From Gryganskiella cystojenkinii (Eukaryota; Mortierellomycota; Mortierellomycetes; Mortierellales; Mortierellaceae), in assembly GCA_015852425.1 (NCBI GenBank), contig JAAAIG010001052.1:1-11650 (forward strand): a DNA stretch of 11,650 bases, in the 5' to 3' direction. The position numbers and the translations under genes are program-made. This document shows positions 8,477 to 11,650 of the stretch, piece by piece (within the stretch, counting starts at the first letter, position 1; each line of letters starts with the position of its first letter). The notes beneath the pieces were generated by a model. The model was not told the DNA's origin, ran no database searches, and saw only the letters and a list, made by a program, of their open reading frames with translations.

Positions 8477-8913
8477 TTAGGTTTCCTTGTCCTTGCTCGC
8501 CAGTGTCGCTGCTTCAGGCGTCGTAGGTGCTGTAGCATTTGCTGATGGAGCTCCGGTCGTATTCGAGGGAGCTGGTGTATTGGTATATCCAGCGGCAATA
8601 GCGTCAGCCTGGTTCTTCATCTCTGCAGCTCTTGTCTCCTGGACGACCTTGTAGTCCCAGGTGCCCTTGCTCTCTCTGTTTTATAGGGAAGAGAAGAGGG
8701 GAATAAGGCCTCCCAGTTAATAATACTCTTGATGCTTTGAGTGGTTCTTCAGCTGTCACGCCTCAGACTTGATGTTCTTGTCTCCTAGTTCTTTTGTCCC
8801 TGTGCACGTCGCTACCTTTGATACTTTTTGAACATGGGTTCCCAAATGTAGTAGCCAGACATGACACCAACGGTAGCGGCAATGAGTAGGGGGATGTTAC
8901 GGTTGAAGGACAT
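8477..8913 (-). CDS. 98-aa single-pass membrane microprotein, PIGBOS1-like
   Basis: Exons 8913-8816 and 8675-8477 (minus) join across a 140-bp GT-AG intron to give 98 aa ending in TAA. Each exon is below 70 codons, so simple ORF searches miss it. The N-terminus has a short positive/polar start (MSFNRN), a hydrophobic segment at about residues 7-23 (IPLLIAATVGVMSGYYI), then WEPMFKKYQRESKGTWDYK. The rest is soluble, with an Ala/Thr/Pro-rich, probably disordered tail ending SKDKET. By hand, LLxA...G...GxYI..P.F..Y follows the same pattern as mammalian PIGBOS1, a mitochondrial outer-membrane microprotein of 54 aa (from memory). The intact frame across the splice and a PEX2 neighbour in opposite orientation support a real gene. 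Function is unknown. Other small N-anchored mitochondrial or ER proteins remain possible. Confidence 0.75.
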
Positions 8914-9283
8914 TTCTGATACTAAGAATTACGTGTAATTTGAGGGTGTGAGACAAAGAAGAAAGGCAATGTCAAAAGCTTTGCATGCATTCGAGGAATT
9001 CTGATCGCGAAATACAGTGAGCGTACAACTGTGAAATTGCTTTTACGTGGTGTCCCCGGAGAACAAGTTCAATTTAAAAGGGCTGATCAGTTTTGTCTCC
9101 GGCTCGTTCAAACCTTCTTTTCCTTCATTCAATTCGTCCTCTGCACTCTGCTCCACTCACTTTACTCGATTGCTCCGCATCGCATCATCTTTCTCTCTTC
9201 TTCCGCCTCACCGTCTCTCTCTCTCAAAAATAACCGCTTCATCCCTCAACCACCAGCGTATACCCAACCCCCCGACATACACA
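8914..9283. promoter_or_regulatory. Divergent promoter region between the microprotein gene and PEX2
   Basis: The two start codons at 8913 (minus) and 9284 (plus) face away from each other across 370 bp with no gene between them. The PEX2-proximal half (about 9100-9250) is pyrimidine-rich, with CTCTCTCTCTC near 9213-9224, typical of TATA-poor fungal promoters and 5' UTRs. A TTTAAAAG at about 9072-9079 is the only TATA-like site noted. Shared regulation is an inference from geometry only. Confidence 0.5.
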
Positions 9284-11017
9284 ATGACTAGTAACGCATC
9301 ACCATTCTGGGAACCGGACTGGAAGCGAGTCCAAGCTCCGCTTTCAGCCCTCCGCCGTCAGCTTGCTTCCTTCCCCTCTCCACCTTTGCGCATCATGAAA
9401 GTCAGTCAACTCGACGCAGAACTCTTGGACGACGAGTTACTCGAGACCATGAAAGAACAACTCTGGAGTGCATTTTCACTCTTCAAGGTAAGCTGCGATA
9501 AAAAGTTAACCGAAGCGATCAGACATTTATAAATGCTTTTTTACTCAAGGAGACGACACCTCAAAATTGATCTGACTGAACCTCTTGTGTGATCCTGCTT
9601 TAAAGCCAAGCATCAAGGAAACGTTCAAGCCCGAGCTGGCCTTGGCATTGAACCTGATAATGTACAAGTTCTCGGTCTATGATATGGGTGCCACCTACGG
9701 ATCACAACTGCAGAACCTGATCTACAGAAACGAACGGAAACACAGCGGAGGATGTAACGTGTTCAACTGGAAGCCTCGATCCCCGATTTAGTTTGTCATT
9801 CTTTTTTATATTTTGCTATTGGCTGACAAGTATTCATTCTGTTTATACTCAATAGTACAATCAACCGCAAGGGATGCGCCACTAACAAAGACGCAAAGGA
9901 TCGTTTACGGAGTGGTCACTGTCGGAGGACAATACGCAATGGAGCGCGTGAACCGAATCACAACTGCACAGGGATGGGGAGAGCTTCCAGAGGTATGTCC
10001 GACATGAACTCTTTCCAAATTGGAAGTGTATTAGTGCCAATAGACGAAAGTCGCCCACTATACTCATACCACACCGTACCACTATCTTGTCTACAATTAT
10101 AGGACAACATCAAACGAAAGGCATGGAATGTGTTGCAAAAAGGAGGCAGTGTGTTCAGGATAGTCTCTCTGATGAACTTTTTGGCCTTTTTATATGCCGG
10201 AAAGTAAGTTTTTGTTCACGTTTTGATCGGCCCGTGGATAACAGACATGAATACCTACAAGTTCTCAGAGAGACGAACGCTGACAATTTTCTACTATTCT
10301 CGTGACAAATTTTAGATATCGAACTGTTCTGGAGCGCATCCTGTCCATGAGACTCGTTTATGCAGAACGCAATTCGAATCGTCAGGCCAGCTTTGAATTT
10401 TTGAACCGTCAGATGGTCTGGCACGCATTCACAGTAAGGAATTCACATACGCATGCAGCAATGGATATTAAAGAGTGGGAGAGGATTGTCCTTTTATGAT
10501 TCGACCAGGTATTCTAACTCTCTTCAACAATGAAAACGTTGTCGTTTTTTTCTAGGAATTCTTGATGTTCTTAATGCCGCTGATCAACGTCTCCAAGCTC
10601 AAGAGAAATGTCAAGAGGATGCTCTTGCCTGCGGCGCTCATGTCCGTGAACGAGCTCGCAGTCTTGCCCGCTCACATTTGCGCTATTTGTCACGAGAACA
10701 ACAATGGAGCCTCGTCGACATCAGAAACTGTGACTTCGACCATGATCCACAACCCTTATATTACTAACTGTGGACACGTGTACTGCTACTATTGCGTCAA
10801 AACCAAGATGATGATTGATGACGAGTGGTGCTGTCTTCGATGTGGCAAGAAGGTGGACGCGATTGGTCGTCATGTCGAGATTGCAGAGGACAAGGCCCTA
10901 CAAGAGAAGACTGCTGATAGCGAGGCTGAAGATACTGATGATGAAGTTGAGGAGGAGGAGGAGGAGGAAGTAGCTGATGAGGTCGATGACTCAGAGTCAG
11001 AGGAGAAAAAACTATAG
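9284..11017 (+). CDS. PEX2: Peroxin PEX2, RING-type E3 ubiquitin ligase of the peroxisomal membrane, 6 exons
   Basis: PEX2, with PEX10 and PEX12, forms the peroxisomal-membrane ubiquitin ligase that modifies the receptor PEX5 for recycling or degradation. Exons: 9284-9487, 9606-9753, 9856-9992, 10103-10203, 10316-10433, 10556-11017 (1170 nt, 389 aa). The five introns are 102-122 bp, all GT-AG and in phase. Conserved blocks in order: MKVSQLDAELL, FKPSIKETFKPEL, a VVTVGGQYAMER block, a hydrophobic stretch in LMNFLAFLYAGKY, NRQMVWHAFTEFLMFLMPLI followed by NVSKLK. These follow human PEX2 (305 aa, recalled) closely. The C3HC4 RING uses C278, C281, C308, H310, C313, C316, C329 and C332. The C281-C308 spacing is much longer than in human PEX2. 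An acidic tail (from about residue 345, with seven consecutive Glu) ends in EKKL. The start is the only ATG giving the conserved N-terminus in frame. All zinc ligands are present, so the gene looks functional. Confidence 0.95.
10949..10969 (+). repeat. GAG microsatellite encoding a poly-Glu run in PEX2
   Basis: Six GAG codons and one GAA encode seven consecutive Glu (residues 368-374) in the acidic C-terminal tail. Triplet slippage here would change tail length without breaking the frame. Confidence 0.9.
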
Positions 11018-11650
11018 TTATAGAAGTAAAAAAAAAAAATCCTTGACCATAGAACAAATTGACGAAAGAAGACTACAAGGCTTTGGTGACAAATCAGAAT
11101 CGGTTGAAGCAAAAAAATACTCGGAGGAGACGGTGTAGGTCGAAGTGTGAACTATTAGCTCTGTAATGAGAGATATACAAAAAGTGTATCCATCCCACCC
11201 ACCGTCAGGGAGAAATAGCATTGGAGGATAAGGCGTTGGTGCTTCTTCCTCCTGGTGTGGATCGTAGGTTCAATTCTCTACCGCGCAACTCTTTCCTAAA
11301 TCAGGACCATTGCTTCAAATACAGCATTCTTGCCAGCACGCTGTAAACTGACACTAGTCAATGGAAAAATGGTGTTCAGAATCGAGGAAAGATACCTGGC
11401 TTTCATTTTATTGGACAGGAATGTGGTGATGGTAGTTGGAGAGACTGTATGGTGCGCTGAGGAATGGAAAATGATGAAGCAATGACAGGCTGGATGAACA
11501 GCGAGGTGGTGTTTCAACTTGAGCGCGAGAATGCGCATTGTTCTTTTTGGTGGCAAAAATAGAGAATAAAGGCCGTCACAATTTTCAAAGGGTCCAAAAT
11601 TGATTATCTGTGAATAAGTAAAGTAAATTATGTCCGTGATCCTCCTTCAG
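11018..11650. other. PEX2 3' flank; no supported gene
   Basis: An A11 tract follows the stop closely (about 11029-11039). The next plus-strand AATAAA is at 11565-11570, about 550 nt away, so the real PEX2 poly(A) signal may be a variant nearer the stop. An 86-codon minus-strand frame (11556-11296) and a roughly 58-codon plus-strand frame overlap each other here. Neither shows a domain, and the minus frame would be crossed by plausible splice sites near 11393 and 11352. A tRNA B-box-like stretch at 11264-11281 does not fold into a full cloverleaf. The right edge of the window may cut into the next gene's flank. Confidence 0.5.

Noticed and set aside
11216..11288. A functional tRNA gene
   Set aside because: The T-arm has an extra base, and no 7-bp acceptor stem or anticodon stem can be drawn around it.
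11296..11556. 86-codon minus-strand open frame, or alternatively a plus-strand frame over the same bases
   Set aside because: Both strands are open with no conserved motif. The minus frame contains an in-frame donor/acceptor pair, so coding status cannot be supported.

Overview
The window looks like nuclear DNA from a filamentous fungus, most likely an early-diverging lineage such as Mortierellomycota/Mucoromycota. The placement is inferred from gene content and style, not from a marker search. The evidence is four spliced protein genes with short GT-AG introns (57-158 bp), the fungal/animal peroxin PEX2 and the fungal/animal karyopherin Kap120/importin-11, and spacers crowded with T-tracts and other simple sequence. 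I saw no prokaryotic operon, CRISPR array, rRNA or convincing tRNA.

Layout. 1-849: spacer with a 24-bp tandem repeat and a possible mobile-element edge at the left end. 850-2134 (-): secreted class-2 lipase, four exons, 301 aa. 2135-4605: about 2.5 kb without a gene I can support; it holds the lipase promoter, a G4-capable C/G tract, poly-T tracts, small hairpins and the importin 3' UTR. 4606-8149 (-): Kap120/importin-11, eight exons, 984 aa, very close in length to human importin-11. 8150-8476: promoter of the importin gene, with a perfect CRE octamer and an 18-bp palindrome, and the 3' flank of the next gene. 8477-8913 (-): two-exon gene for a 98-aa single-pass membrane microprotein resembling mammalian PIGBOS1. 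8914-9283: divergent promoter region. 9284-11017 (+): PEX2, six exons, 389 aa, with a C3HC4 RING and an acidic C-terminal tail. 11018-11650: PEX2 3' flank with no supported gene.

The genes do not form a pathway. They cover lipid hydrolysis outside the cell, nuclear import, a presumed organelle-membrane microprotein, and the peroxisomal ubiquitin-ligase complex. The only clear arrangement is the head-to-head pair of the microprotein gene and PEX2, which share about 370 bp of upstream DNA and could be co-regulated.

Exon models were built by hand from reading frame, GT/AG sites, phase and remembered family sequences. All four close in frame. The first exon of the importin and the last acceptor of the lipase are the least certain points. 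No obviously new multi-gene system is present; the most interesting item is the fungal PIGBOS-like microprotein.
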